Notes: generated from the sequence alone by a model not told the origin. A stretch of 64,000 nucleotides of DNA from Nocardioides sp. Root190 (GCF_001428565.1 NZ_LMIA01000001.1:519612-583611); one strand, 5' to 3'. Counted from the first letter of the stretch, positions 1-8,888 are shown. Made by a program: numbers and translations.

Positions 1-1
1 C

Positions 2-2713
2 GGGCTCGGCGACGTCTTCACCTTCGACCCGGCCGCGGCCTGGCGCTCGCGCCCCTCGCGCGACCGGCTGCGGGTGCCGATCGGCGTCGGCGACGCCACT
101 GCCCCCGTGCACCTGGACATCAAGGAGTCCGCCCAGCAGGGCATGGGCCCGCACGGGCTGGTGATCGGTGCCACTGGATCCGGGAAGTCCGAGTTCCTGC
201 GCACCCTCGTGCTCGGGCTCGCGATGACGCACTCGCCCGAGCAGCTCAACATGGTGCTCGTCGACTTCAAGGGCGGCGCGACCTTCGCCGGGATGTCCGA
301 GATGCCCCACGTCTCAGCGGTGATCACCAACCTCGCCCAGGAGCTCACCCTCGTCGACCGCATGCAGGACGCCCTGTCCGGCGAGATGGTGCGTCGTCAG
401 GAGATGCTGCGCGAGGCCGGGAACTTCGCCTCGATCCGTGACTACGAGAAGGCCCGGACCTCCGGTGACCCCGCCGGCGTCGGGTTGCCGCCGCTCCCGT
501 CGTTGTTCATCGTCGTCGACGAGTTCTCCGAGATGCTCTCCGCCAAGCCCGAGTTCATCGACCTGTTCGTCGCGATCGGGCGGCTCGGTCGCTCGCTCGG
601 GCTGCACCTCCTGCTCGCCTCGCAGCGGCTCGAGGAGGGTCGGCTGCGGGGCCTGGAGTCGCACCTGTCGTACCGGATCGGCCTGCGCACCTTCAGCTCG
701 CAGGAGTCCCGTGCGGTGCTCGGCGTGCCCGATGCCTACGAGCTCCCGGCCGTGCCCGGCCTCGGTTACCTCAAGCCCGACCCGACCCAGCTCACCCGCT
801 TCAAGGCCGCCTACGTCTCGGGTCCGCCGGAGACGGGCCGCCGCCGCGTGACGGGCGAGGGCGGCAAGCTGCGCGGCATCCTGCCGTTCACCATCTCCGA
901 GGTGCAGACGTTCGACGACCCCGCGAACGATGACCAGCCGACACCGGACGTGGCGCCGACGGCCGGCGACTCGACCTCACTGCTCGACATCGCCGTACGA
1001 CGCATGGACGGTCACGGCCCGTCCGCGCACGCGGTGTGGCTGCCGCCCCTCGACGAGCCGGACACCCTCGACGCACTGATGCCCGACCTCGCTCCGCACC
1101 CGGAGCTCGGCCTGGTGTCGATGCAGTGGCGCCAGGTCGGCAACCTCACGGTGCCGCTCGGCACCGTCGACCGGCCCCGCGAACAGCGCCGCGACACCCT
1201 CACCATCAGCCTCAGCGGCGCGGCCGGTCACGTCGCCGTCGTCGGCGGGCCGCGCAGCGGCAAGAGCACCCTGCTGCGCACCATCGTCACCAGCCTGTCG
1301 CTCACCTCGACCCCGCTGGAGTCGCAGTTCTACGTCCTGGACTTCGGCGGCGGCACCTTCGCCCCGATGACCGCGCTGCCCCACGTCGCGGGCATCGGGT
1401 CGCGCTCCGAGCCCGAGGTCGTGCGCCGGATCATCGCCGAGGTGCGGGGCATCGTCGACCGCCGCGAGGCCTACTTCCGCACCCAGGGCATCGACTCGAT
1501 CGAGACCTACCGGACCCGACGGGCCCAGGGGCGCGCGGACGACGGGTACGGCGACGTGTTCCTCGTCATCGACGGCTGGGGCACGCTGCGCTCCGACTTC
1601 GACGACCTCGAGCTCGAGGTGCAGAACCTCGCCGGTCGCGGACTGACCTTCGGTCTGCACGTCATCACCGCCTCGACCCGGTGGCCCGACTTCCGCGCGG
1701 CGATGCGCGACCTGCTCGGCACCCGGCTCGAGCTCCGTCTCGGCGACCCGATCGACTCCGAGATCGACCGCAAGGTCGCTGCACTCGTGCCGGTCAACCG
1801 CGCCGGCCGCGGCCTGGTGCCCGGCAAGCTGCACTTCCTCGGTGGACTCCCGCGCATCGACGGCGACCAGACCTCCGCGACCCTGGGCGACGGTGTCGAC
1901 GACCTGATCTCCGCCGTCGCCAAGGCCTGGCGCGGTCCCGTCGGGCCGAAGCTGCGCCTGCTCCCCGACCGGATCGCGCTCGACGACGTACGCGCCCTCG
2001 CCGGGACGCCGCCGGCCCGCCAGCTGCTCCTCGCCATCAACGAGAAGGAACTGGCCCCCGTCGCGCTCGACGTCGACGCCGAGCCGCACCTGTTGCTCTT
2101 CGGCGACGGGAAGTCCGGGAAGTCCACCCTCCTGCGCACCTACTGCCAGGAGATCATGCGGACCCGGACGCCGGCCGAGGCGCAGATCGTGGTCGTGGAC
2201 TACCGCCGCTCGCTGCTCGGCGAGGTCCCCGAGGACTACCTCCTCAACTACCTGACGTCCGCGACCCAGGCCCAGCCGACGATGAACGACCTGGCGACGT
2301 ACCTGCAGAACAGGTTGCCCGGCCCCGACGTCACCCCCGACCAGCTGCGCAACCGCTCGTGGTGGTCCGGCGCCGAGGTGTTCGTCGTGGTCGACGACTA
2401 CGACCTCGTCGCCACCCAGCAGAGCTCGCCGATCGCGATGCTGCAGCCCCTCATGGCCCAGGCACGCGACGTCGGCCTTCACATCGTGCTGGCTCGACGC
2501 TCCGGTGGTGCGTCGCGCGCGCTCTACGAGCCGGTCATCCAGACCCTGCGCGACCTGGCGATGCCCGGCATCCTGCTCGCGGGCAACCGCGACGAAGGTG
2601 TGCTGATCGGCAACCTGCGTCCGGGTCCGGCCCAGCCGGGCCGTGGCCGGATGGTCACCAGGGACCGCGGCGCGGAGGTCGTGCAGCTCGCCTGGACCGA
2701 CCCCGCGCTCTGA
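2..2713 (+). CDS. eccC: Type VII secretion ATPase EccC, 5' end missing
   Basis: This is the C-terminal 903 residues of an FtsK/SpoIIIE-family ATPase, open to the left window edge. Three ATPase modules are visible. Module 1 has a P-loop GATGSGKS near residue 56 and Walker B ending VVDEF. Module 2 has GGPRSGKST near 415, but its Walker B reads VIDGW, so the catalytic Glu is missing. Module 3 has GDGKSGKST near 700 and Walker B VVVDDYD. Three such modules are the mark of EccC, the membrane-anchored motor that binds substrate signals and drives ESX/type VII export. Full-length EccC is about 1300 residues, so the transmembrane N terminus lies outside the window. No other ESX gene follows; the next gene is convergent. 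Confidence 0.93.
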   Translation, partial: GLGDVFTFDPAAAWRSRPSRDRLRVPIGVGDATAPVHLDIKESAQQGMGPHGLVIGATGSGKSEFLRTLVLGLAMTHSPEQLNMVLVDFKGGATFAGMSEMPHVSAVITNLAQELTLVDRMQDALSGEMVRRQEMLREAGNFASIRDYEKARTSGDPAGVGLPPLPSLFIVVDEFSEMLSAKPEFIDLFVAIGRLGRSLGLHLLLASQRLEEGRLRGLESHLSYRIGLRTFSSQESRAVLGVPDAYELPAVPGLGYLKPDPTQLTRFKAAYVSGPPETGRRRVTGEGGKLRGILPFTISEVQTFDDPANDDQPTPDVAPTAGDSTSLLDIAVRRMDGHGPSAHAVWLPPLDEPDTLDALMPDLAPHPELGLVSMQWRQVGNLTVPLGTVDRPREQRRDTLTISLSGAAGHVAVVGGPRSGKSTLLRTIVTSLSLTSTPLESQFYVLDFGGGTFAPMTALPHVAGIGSRSEPEVVRRIIAEVRGIVDRREAYFRTQGIDSIETYRTRRAQGRADDGYGDVFLVIDGWGTLRSDFDDLELEVQNLAGRGLTFGLHVITASTRWPDFRAAMRDLLGTRLELRLGDPIDSEIDRKVAALVPVNRAGRGLVPGKLHFLGGLPRIDGDQTSATLGDGVDDLISAVAKAWRGPVGPKLRLLPDRIALDDVRALAGTPPARQLLLAINEKELAPVALDVDAEPHLLLFGDGKSGKSTLLRTYCQEIMRTRTPAEAQIVVVDYRRSLLGEVPEDYLLNYLTSATQAQPTMNDLATYLQNRLPGPDVTPDQLRNRSWWSGAEVFVVVDDYDLVATQQSSPIAMLQPLMAQARDVGLHIVLARRSGGASRALYEPVIQTLRDLAMPGILLAGNRDEGVLIGNLRPGPAQPGRGRMVTRDRGAEVVQLAWTDPAL

Positions 2714-2720
2714 TTCCGCC

Positions 2721-2835
2721 CGAAGTGCGACCTTCTCTCCTGCGAAGTGCGAGGTTTTCTCCGTCGAGGTGCGTTGCTTTCCCCGCACCTCGACGGAGAA
2801 AACCAGTCACTTCGGCGGAGAAACCCTCGCACTTC
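2721..2835. repeat. Nested palindrome, family B copy 1
   Basis: A 115-bp nested inverted repeat between convergent genes. The perfect inner stem is 21 bp (2753-2773 with 2784-2804, 10-nt loop). Each arm carries two tandem units of about 22 nt resembling CGAAGTGCGAGGTTTTCTCC. Related copies lie at 46342-46465 and 57694-57810, also between convergent genes. The right-hand unit overlaps the end of the YibE/F gene and encodes its last residues. It may serve as a bidirectional terminator; it is not a simple terminator because the tandem units are conserved in sequence between copies. Confidence 0.85.
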
Positions 2836-4042
2836 GCGGGCCAACGGGAGCGGCGACGAGGGCAGCGATCGCAGTGGTGACAGGGACGGCGAGGACCAGG
2901 CCGATCGAGGTGACGAGGGTGCGCACGATCTCCTCGGCGAGTTGCTCGGTGTTCAGGAGCTCGAGGAGCGGACGGTCGTAGACCCGCAGCACCATGAGCA
3001 GGATCAGTGCGGTGCCGACGTAGGCGAAGACGATCGTGTAGATGGTCGAGGCGATGTGGTCGCGACCGATCCGCATCGCGCTGGCGAACACCTCGGAACG
3101 GCTCGCGGTCGGTGACACGGCCCGCAGCTCCCAGACCGCCGACGCCTGGGTGATGGTGACGTCGTTGAGGACGCCGAGACCGGCGATGACCAGGGCGCAG
3201 CCCAGCAGGGCCTGGAAGTCGAGCACGCCGAAGGTCGCGAGGATCTGACCACCCTCATCGCTGACGCCGGTCAACCGGGCGTCGCCGATCGCGACCACGC
3301 CGATGCCTGCGGTCAGCACGATCCCCAGGATCGTGCCTGCCAGGGCAGTGCTGGTCCGGAGCGAGAAGCCGTGGGTCGTGTAGAGGACCACGAACATGAT
3401 CGCGGCGGCGCTGGTCAGCGCGACGCCGACGCCGGGCGCGCCGTCGAGCAGGGCAGGGAGCATCCACCACCACACGACGACACCGCCGAAGACCAGCCCG
3501 AGAAGTGCGAACACCCCGCGCAACCGGGCGATCGCGACCACCACCACCACGAAGAAGGCGACCAACCAGAGCAGGGTCCCGCCCCGCTCCGTCGCGAAGT
3601 ACGAGTACGACGCCTCCGCGCCGTCCTCCGCCTCCGGGGTCGGCGTGCGGAGCAGCTCGACCCGGTCGCCCACGCCGATGCCGGAGTTCAGGACGTCGGG
3701 CGGTACGGCGATCTCGACCGGGTCGGCCTCCCCCTCGACCTGGACCCCCAGGGTGCTGCAGCCCGAGCCGTCGGGCAGGCCCTGGCCGGGACACTTCGGC
3801 GCAACCTCCACGATCTCACCGGTCGGGAAGGTGACGCCCGGCGCCGAGAACTCCGCCGCCGCACCGCCGGCCTCGACGGCGCGGTCGATGGTGTCACCCG
3901 GCGGCCACCACGCAACGAGCCCGGCGACGGTGAGGAGCAGCGCGACGCCGAGACCGGCGAGCAGCACCGTCCGGGCAGTGGTGCCGATGCTGATCTGGTC
4001 GTCGCTGCTGCTGGATGCGCGGTGGGAGTGGCCGTGACCCAT
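2807..4042 (-). CDS. YibE/F-family multi-span membrane protein
   Basis: A 411-residue membrane protein. A His-rich N terminus (GHGHSH) is followed by one membrane span, a periplasmic domain to about residue 150, and then about seven spans. The hydrophobic half matches the YibE/F family (recognised motif LGVLNDVTITQASAVWEL), whose function is unknown. It starts 17 nt after the S14 gene on the same strand, so it probably ends the Zur-controlled operon. The His-rich start would fit a metal-related role, but that is inference. The last residues (SARVSPPK) and the stop lie inside a family B repeat, so the C terminus may have been reshaped by the element. Confidence 0.8.
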   Translation of the reverse strand: MGHGHSHRASSSSDDQISIGTTARTVLLAGLGVALLLTVAGLVAWWPPGDTIDRAVEAGGAAAEFSAPGVTFPTGEIVEVAPKCPGQGLPDGSGCSTLGVQVEGEADPVEIAVPPDVLNSGIGVGDRVELLRTPTPEAEDGAEASYSYFATERGGTLLWLVAFFVVVVVAIARLRGVFALLGLVFGGVVVWWWMLPALLDGAPGVGVALTSAAAIMFVVLYTTHGFSLRTSTALAGTILGIVLTAGIGVVAIGDARLTGVSDEGGQILATFGVLDFQALLGCALVIAGLGVLNDVTITQASAVWELRAVSPTASRSEVFASAMRIGRDHIASTIYTIVFAYVGTALILLMVLRVYDRPLLELLNTEQLAEEIVRTLVTSIGLVLAVPVTTAIAALVAAPVGPRSARVSPPK

Positions 4043-4059
4043 GGCCCCAGCCTCTCAGG

Positions 4060-4365
4060 TCACCAGCTGGACTTCGTGATCCCCGGCAGCTCGCCCCGGT
4101 GGGCCAGCTCGCGGAAGCGGATCCGGGAGAGGCCGGCCTTGCGGAGGTACCCCCGGGGCCGGCCGTCGACCTGGTCCCGGTTGCGCAACCGCACCGGGGA
4201 GGAGTCCCGGGGCAACCGGGCCAGCGCCTGCACCGCCCCGGCCAGGTCCGCCGTGCCTGGTTCGGCGCGGCGGACCTGCTCCTTGAGCGCGGCCCGTCGT
4301 ACGGCGTACCTCTCGACGACAGCGCGGCGCCTCGCGTCCGCGGCGATCCTGCTCTGCTTCGCCAC
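4060..4365 (-). CDS. rpsN: 30S ribosomal protein S14, zinc-independent paralog
   Basis: A 101-residue S14 of the long type, with the conserved C-terminal core [25 protein letters not shown]. It has no Cys-x-x-Cys pairs, so it does not bind zinc. Such C-minus paralogs replace the zinc-binding S14 when zinc is short. It follows the L33 gene by 3 nt and is third in a leftward run starting at the Zur-type palindrome 4808-4822. The main zinc-type S14 would be elsewhere in the genome. Confidence 0.93.
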   Translation of the reverse strand: MAKQSRIAADARRRAVVERYAVRRAALKEQVRRAEPGTADLAGAVQALARLPRDSSPVRLRNRDQVDGRPRGYLRKAGLSRIRFRELAHRGELPGITKSSW

Positions 4366-4368
4366 GTG

Positions 4369-4539
4369 TCAGCGCTCCTCGCGGAAGTCGACGTGGCGTC
4401 GGACGACCGGGTCGTACTTCCGCAGACCCATCCGGTCGGGGTCGTTGCGCCGGTTCTTGCGGGTGACGTAGGTGTAGCCGGTTCCAGCAGTGGACCTCAG
4501 CTTCACGATTGGCCGGACGTCGCTGCCCCTCTTCGCCAT
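4369..4539 (-). CDS. rpmG: 50S ribosomal protein L33, cysteine-free paralog
   Basis: A 56-residue L33 ([20 protein letters not shown] start, [23 protein letters not shown] core). The four zinc-binding cysteines of the C-plus form are absent. The start at 4539 is 1 nt beyond the L28 stop, so translation is probably coupled. It is part of the zinc-limitation ribosomal set. Confidence 0.95.
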   Translation of the reverse strand: MAKRGSDVRPIVKLRSTAGTGYTYVTRKNRRNDPDRMGLRKYDPVVRRHVDFREER

Positions 4540-4540
4540 C

Positions 4541-4774
4541 TCAGATCTCCCTTCTCGTGCGGAGCTCGGCCACGACGGCCTCGATCCCCCGCTGGTCGAT
4601 GGTCTTGATGCCGCGGGCACTGACCCGCAGCGTCACGTGCCGTCCTTCGGACGGCACCCAGTAGCGCTTGCGCTGGATGTTCGCGTCGAAGCGCCGGCGG
4701 GTTCGCCGGTGCGAGTGCGACACGTGGTTGCCGAACCTCGGCCCGACGCCGGTGACCTGACACCTGCGTGACAT
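4541..4774 (-). CDS. rpmB: 50S ribosomal protein L28, zinc-independent paralog
   Basis: A 77-residue L28 starting MSRRCQVTG, with the typical core [17 protein letters not shown] and only one cysteine, so no zinc ribbon. It is the first gene of the leftward operon and starts about 34 nt from the Zur-type palindrome. I chose the start at 4774 over an upstream in-frame one because MSRRCQ is the canonical L28 N terminus. Confidence 0.95.
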   Translation of the reverse strand: MSRRCQVTGVGPRFGNHVSHSHRRTRRRFDANIQRKRYWVPSEGRHVTLRVSARGIKTIDQRGIEAVVAELRTRREI

Positions 4775-4807
4775 TGCTTTCCCCTCTCGTCGATGGTGTG
4801 TCATGAT

Positions 4808-4822
4808 TGAGAACGATTCTCA
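4808..4822. promoter_or_regulatory. Zur-type operator between divergent zinc-stress operons
   Basis: TGAGAACGATTCTCA has perfect 6-bp arms (TGAGAA/TTCTCA) around CGA and A/T-rich flanks, the form of an actinobacterial Zur box. It lies in the only gap between the leftward L28-L33-S14 genes and the rightward CobW-like/L32/L36 genes. Zn-loaded Zur would repress both directions and release them under zinc starvation. Confidence 0.88.
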
Positions 4823-4848
4823 TTCTATCCACACAGGAGGGCAACACC

Positions 4849-4890
4849 GTGAAGTCAGGAATCCATCCCGTGCCGCCAGGACGACGATGA
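4849..4890 (+). other. 13-codon leader ORF resembling the start of L31 type B
   Basis: A GTG codon sits 8 nt after a strong AGGAGG (4835-4840) and opens a 13-residue frame, [13 protein letters not shown], whose TGA overlaps the ATG of the next gene (ATGA). MKSGIHP is the usual opening of type B ribosomal protein L31 (rpmE2), a gene normally found in Zur-controlled ribosomal sets. The frame looks like a remnant of rpmE2 whose ribosome-binding site still serves the downstream CobW-like gene by coupling. The match covers only seven residues, so chance remains possible. Confidence 0.5.
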
Positions 4891-5951
4891 GGACCCCCGT
4901 CGTGCTCGTCTGCGGCATCGACGCGCAGGCGATGGCCGCGACCACCATCGGCCTCCAGTTCGACCTCCCGGGAGCGGTCGCGTGCCGGCACACGATCGAT
5001 GTCGAGCGGGGCGTGCTGACGCGGACCGTGAGCGACCTGACCGGGGTGATCGAGACCCACGAGACACTGCTCGAGCACGCCTGCGTGAGCTGCGCGATCC
5101 GCGAGGACATCGTTCCCACCCTCGAACGGCTGGCCCGCGACGGCCGCTGGCACAGCATCGTGGCGCACCTGCCGGTCAGCGCCGAGCCCGCCCACCTCTG
5201 CTCGGTGCTGACCTGGGACACCCGGCTGGCCAGGTTCCTGCGGATCTCCGCCGTCGTCACGGCGCTCGGCACCCGTCACCCGGTCCGCGACCTGCTCGGG
5301 GACGACCTGCTCGCCGACCGCGGCGTGCACTGCTCCCACGACGACCGGCGCGGCGTCGGCGAGGTTCTCGCGGCGATGATCGAGTACGCCGACGTGGCGG
5401 TCTTCGACGACGACGCGGATCCGGTGGCCACCGGACTCGTCAGCGCCCTGGCCCGTCCCGGCATCCCCGTCCTGCAGGGCGGCCACGTCCTGGACGGGGC
5501 CTCGCTGGTCGGCAGTCTCCACCAGCACGGCCCGACCGACGCATGGATCGCCCCCACCCGCACCGACGCACTGCCCGAGCTCCACGGTGAGGGCATCTGG
5601 CGGCTCGACCTGCAGTCGCTGCGCCCCTTCGACCCGGAGCGGTTGCTGGACTCGCTCGAACGCCTCGGCGCCGGACCCCACCGCTCACGAGGGTGCTTCT
5701 GGCTGCCGACCCGCCCCGGTCGGGTGATCGAGTGGGACGGCGCCGGCGGCCAGCTGAGCATCGGCGACCACGGCGTCTGGAACGGCCGCTCGCCCTTCAC
5801 CCGGATCGTCCTCACCGGCGTCGGCGCGGCACCCGCGCACCTCTCGCCTGCCTTCGACGAGCTGCTCGCAACGCCCGGCGCACCCCTCGTGCGCTCCGTC
5901 GGCGAGGACGGCTTCGAGCCGTGGCTCGGGACGATCAGGGACGTGGCCTGA
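4887..5951 (+). CDS. CobW-like protein with degenerate P-loop, Mrf-like
   Basis: A 354-residue relative of CobW/G3E GTPases. Where a P-loop should be (residues 8-20) it reads [13 protein letters not shown], with no GxGKT and no lysine, so GTP hydrolysis is unlikely. The CxCC metal motif of the family appears as ACVSC (C66, C69). In mycobacteria a CobW-like protein encoded with C-minus ribosomal proteins (Mrf) recruits the hibernation factor Mpy to ribosomes under zinc depletion; assigning that role here is inference from context. The ATG at 4887 overlaps the stop of the small leader ORF, and the gene runs 1 nt into L32. Confidence 0.7.
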   Translation: MRTPVVLVCGIDAQAMAATTIGLQFDLPGAVACRHTIDVERGVLTRTVSDLTGVIETHETLLEHACVSCAIREDIVPTLERLARDGRWHSIVAHLPVSAEPAHLCSVLTWDTRLARFLRISAVVTALGTRHPVRDLLGDDLLADRGVHCSHDDRRGVGEVLAAMIEYADVAVFDDDADPVATGLVSALARPGIPVLQGGHVLDGASLVGSLHQHGPTDAWIAPTRTDALPELHGEGIWRLDLQSLRPFDPERLLDSLERLGAGPHRSRGCFWLPTRPGRVIEWDGAGGQLSIGDHGVWNGRSPFTRIVLTGVGAAPAHLSPAFDELLATPGAPLVRSVGEDGFEPWLGTIRDVA

Positions 5952-6148
5952 TGGCGGTGCCCAAACGGAGGACGTCGCGCAGCAACACCCGCCACCGCCG
6001 GTCGCAGTGGAAGGCAAGCGTCCCGGACCTCGTACCCGTGCGCATCGAAGGACAGCAACACCGCGTGCCACGACGACTGGTCCACGCCGTCATGGCCGGA
6101 CTCGTCGACCCGCGGACCGGACGACCCACCCGAAGGAGCACCCGATGA
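5951..6148 (+). CDS. rpmF: 50S ribosomal protein L32, zinc-independent paralog
   Basis: A 65-residue L32 beginning [20 protein letters not shown]. It lacks the CPNCG...C-x-x-C half of the zinc-binding form. Its ATG overlaps the stop of the CobW-like gene (TGATG), and its stop overlaps the L36 start (ATGA), so the three are translationally coupled behind the Zur site. Confidence 0.93.
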   Translation: MAVPKRRTSRSNTRHRRSQWKASVPDLVPVRIEGQQHRVPRRLVHAVMAGLVDPRTGRPTRRSTR

Positions 6149-6267
6149 AGGTCCGCAACTCGATCCGATCCCTGAAGAACCAGCCGGGCGCACAGGTCGT
6201 ACGACGACGCGGGCGGGTCTTCGTGATCAACAAGCAGAACCCGCGGATGAAGGGGCGTCAGGGCTGA
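6145..6267 (+). CDS. rpmJ: 50S ribosomal protein L36, cysteine-free paralog
   Basis: A 40-residue L36 ([20 protein letters not shown], then [20 protein letters not shown]). The usual zinc-binding Cys/His residues are replaced. It overlaps L32 by 4 nt and precedes the intact CobW GTPase by 38 nt. Confidence 0.95.
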   Translation: MKVRNSIRSLKNQPGAQVVRRRGRVFVINKQNPRMKGRQG

Positions 6268-6305
6268 CCACCGGCGAGTTCCCGGCCCCTCACTACGATC
6301 ACCCG

Positions 6306-7319
6306 GTGTCCCGCACCGTGCCCGTCGTCGCGCTCACCGGCCACCTCGGCGCGGGCAAGACCACCGTGCTCAACCACCTGCTACGCCAGCCCGGCGCCCG
6401 GGTCGGCGTCGTGGTCAACGACTTCGGCGAGATCAACGTGGACGCCGGGCTGGTGAGCGGACAGATCGACGAGCCCGCCTCGATCGCAGGCGGCTGCGTG
6501 TGCTGCCTGGAGGACGCCGGCGGGCTCGACGACGCGCTCGAGAAGCTGGCCCACCCCTCGCGGGCCCTCGACGTTGTCGTCGTCGAGGCGAGCGGCATCG
6601 CCGAGCCGGGCGCACTGGCGCAGATGATCAGGTTCAGCGGCGCGACGGGGGTGCGACCCGGCGGCGTCGTCGATGTCGTCGACGCGGTGGAGTACTTCGC
6701 CACCGTCGACGGCGGCGGGCTCCCGCCCGCACGGTTTGCCGTCGCGAGCCTGGTCGTGATCAACAAGTGCGACCTCCTCCCGGACGCCGAGCGCGAGGAG
6801 GTCCTCGCGCGGATCGAGCGGCGGATCCGTGAGATCAATCCGCACGTCCACGTCGTACGCACCAGCCTGGGGCGGGTCGATCCGGAGCTCGTGTACGACG
6901 TCGCCTCCCTCGAGGAGCCGGAGGACGAGCTCCCCATCGCCGCCCTGCTGCGGGCCGAGCAGCCCGCCGCCCACGGCCACACGCACACCGCGTCGGCCAC
7001 GGCGAGCACCGTCGGCACGGTGGGCCCCGGTGCCCTGGCCGACCTCCTCGAGTCACCCCCGGCGGGCGCCTACCGGATCAAGGGGACGGTCGCGGTTGCT
7101 GCTGGCCGACGGCTCCAGGGGTACGTCGTGCACGTGGTCGGCCGTCAGGTCCATGTCGCGTCCTGCCCGCCACCCGCATCGAGCACGCTGGTGGCCATCG
7201 GCCTGGACCTCGACCCGGAGGTCGCGCGGCGCGCGCTCGAGACGGCGCTGGCCCCCACCGGACGTCCGGACCCGGCCGGACTGCGGCGCCTGCGGCGGCA
7301 CCGCCTGCTGAGTGAGTGA
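6306..7319 (+). CDS. CobW/G3E-family GTPase, putative zinc metallochaperone
   Basis: A 337-residue G3E GTPase with intact P-loop GHLGAGKT (12-19), metal motif GGCVCC (62-67), guanine-specificity NKCD near residue 147, and a CobW C-terminal domain. A His cluster (HGHTHT) near 220 is common in metallochaperones. GTG start at 6306. Its place at the end of the Zur-linked operon suggests delivery of scarce zinc to client enzymes, as for COG0523/ZNG1 proteins. It contrasts with the P-loop-less relative at 4887. Confidence 0.85.
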   Translation: MSRTVPVVALTGHLGAGKTTVLNHLLRQPGARVGVVVNDFGEINVDAGLVSGQIDEPASIAGGCVCCLEDAGGLDDALEKLAHPSRALDVVVVEASGIAEPGALAQMIRFSGATGVRPGGVVDVVDAVEYFATVDGGGLPPARFAVASLVVINKCDLLPDAEREEVLARIERRIREINPHVHVVRTSLGRVDPELVYDVASLEEPEDELPIAALLRAEQPAAHGHTHTASATASTVGTVGPGALADLLESPPAGAYRIKGTVAVAAGRRLQGYVVHVVGRQVHVASCPPPASSTLVAIGLDLDPEVARRALETALAPTGRPDPAGLRRLRRHRLLSE

Positions 7320-7336
7320 ACCCTCCCCACGGGAAC

Positions 7337-7350
7337 TAGAACACGTTATC
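7337..7350. promoter_or_regulatory. KstR-like operator
   Basis: TAGAACACGTTATC matches the AACnnGTT core (TnnAACnnGTTnnA) known for the steroid regulator KstR in mycobacteria and rhodococci, except for the last base. It lies 9 nt before the ATG of a KstD-like gene, so a bound repressor would cover the promoter or start. Confidence 0.55.
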
Positions 7351-7359
7351 GTTTCGGCC

Positions 7360-8880
7360 ATGAGCGACACCCCTGAGTACGACGTCGTGGTGGTCGGATC
7401 CGGCGGCGGCGCCCTGACCGGAGCGGCCCTGGCCGCCCGGGCCGGTCTGCGCACCCTGGTCCTGGAGCGGACGGCGTTGATCGGCGGCACGTCGGCGTAC
7501 TCCGGTGGCGCCTGCTGGCTGCCCGGCAGCGAGGTCCAGCAGCGCGCCGGACTGCCGGACTCGACCGAGGGCGCCCGCGCCTACCTGGGCGCCGTGCTCG
7601 AGGACCCCGACACCGTCCGCGTCGAGGCCCTGCTCGCCGAGGCACCGCGCCTGGTCGCTGCCCTCGAGTCGGACCCGCTCATGGAGTTCGAGTGGATTCC
7701 GTTCTCGGAGTACTACGACGCCCCCGGCCGCGTCCCGATGGGCCGCTCGGTGCAGCCGAAGTCGATCCGGCGCGACGAGCTCGACCCCCGCGTCGGCGAG
7801 CTGCTGCGGCCGCCCGTCGAGCGCGACCGGGTCGGCGGGCGTGGCCGCTCGAACCTGTCCGGCGGGCAGGCGCTGATCGGACGGCTCGCTGCGATGGTGC
7901 TGCGCGACGGCGGCACGATCCAGACCGGCCACCACGTCACCGGGTTCGTCCGCGACGACGAGGGGCGGGTCACCGGCGTGCTCGCCGAGACCTCCTCCGG
8001 CACCGTCGAGATCAGCGCGACCCGCGGCATCCTGGTCGCCGCCGGCGGCTTCGAGGGCAGCCCTGAACGGCGCGCAGCCCACGGCACCCCGGGTCGGGCC
8101 GAGTGGACCATGGCGCCGCGCGGCACCAACACCGGCGAGGTCATCGACGCCGCCGCGGCCCTCGGTGCGGCCACCGACTGGTCCGGCGAGGGCTGGTTCT
8201 GCCCCGGACTCCTGCAGCCCGACGGCAGCGGCACCTTCACCCTCGGCTTCCGCAGCGGCCTGATGGTCGACCAGGGCGGGCGCCGGTACGGCAACGAGTG
8301 CCTGCCCTACGACCGGTTCGGGCGCGTGATGGCCCAGGCCGAGGACCGCACTCCGTCGTGGTTCGTCTTCGACTCCCGCGAGGGCGGCCGCCTGCCGGCG
8401 ATCGCCATGCCCGAGGGCGATCCGGCCGATCACCTCGCTGCCGGCACCTGGGTGCAGGCCGCGACGATCGCCGAGCTCGCCGACGCGACCGGGCTCGATG
8501 CCGGCGTACTCACTGCGACCGTGGAGCGCTTCAACTCCTTCGCCGTGAGCGGCGTCGACGAGGACTTCGGTCGCGGCGAGGACGAGTACGACACGTTCTT
8601 CGCCCCGGCCGGCGGCCTGAACAAGGCACTGGTCCCGTTGGAGGTGGCGCCGTACTTCGCCGCGAAGTTCGTGCTCTCCGACCTCGGCACCAAGGGCGGC
8701 CTGGTCACCGACGCCACCGGTCGGGTGCTCGACGAGGCCGGCGTCCCGCTGCCCGGCCTGTACGCCGCCAGCAACTCGACCGCGTCGGTCTTCGGCTCGG
8801 CCTATCCCGGCCCCGGCGCCCCGCTCGGCGCGGCGATGACGTTCGCCTCGCTCGCCGTGGCGGACATGCTGGAGGGCTGA
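7360..8880 (+). CDS. FAD-binding dehydrogenase, 3-ketosteroid delta-1-dehydrogenase-like
   Basis: A 506-residue flavoprotein of the KstD/fumarate-reductase fold. The N-terminal dinucleotide motif is VVVGSGGGALTGAALAARAG, and the C terminus has SAYPGPGAPLG, matching the YPGPG active-site segment (catalytic Tyr and Gly) of KstD enzymes. KstD introduces the C1-C2 double bond in ring A of 3-ketosteroids during steroid degradation. I start at ATG 7360, after the KstR-like box; an upstream in-frame GTG at 7312 overlaps the previous gene and adds no conserved sequence. Substrate could be another ketosteroid or an unrelated ketone. Confidence 0.75.
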   Translation: MSDTPEYDVVVVGSGGGALTGAALAARAGLRTLVLERTALIGGTSAYSGGACWLPGSEVQQRAGLPDSTEGARAYLGAVLEDPDTVRVEALLAEAPRLVAALESDPLMEFEWIPFSEYYDAPGRVPMGRSVQPKSIRRDELDPRVGELLRPPVERDRVGGRGRSNLSGGQALIGRLAAMVLRDGGTIQTGHHVTGFVRDDEGRVTGVLAETSSGTVEISATRGILVAAGGFEGSPERRAAHGTPGRAEWTMAPRGTNTGEVIDAAAALGAATDWSGEGWFCPGLLQPDGSGTFTLGFRSGLMVDQGGRRYGNECLPYDRFGRVMAQAEDRTPSWFVFDSREGGRLPAIAMPEGDPADHLAAGTWVQAATIAELADATGLDAGVLTATVERFNSFAVSGVDEDFGRGEDEYDTFFAPAGGLNKALVPLEVAPYFAAKFVLSDLGTKGGLVTDATGRVLDEAGVPLPGLYAASNSTASVFGSAYPGPGAPLGAAMTFASLAVADMLEG

Positions 8881-8888
8881 TCCGCCGG

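Noticed and set aside
977..2788. Long open frames antisense to eccC (603 residues) and in a third frame (614 residues)
   Set aside because: They are Arg/Pro/Gly/His-rich shadows of high-G+C coding with no recognisable domain, and overlap the clear EccC domains.
2714..2835. A simple rho-independent terminator after eccC
   Set aside because: It could end transcription, but the tandem-unit structure and the two other copies show that it is a repeat family.
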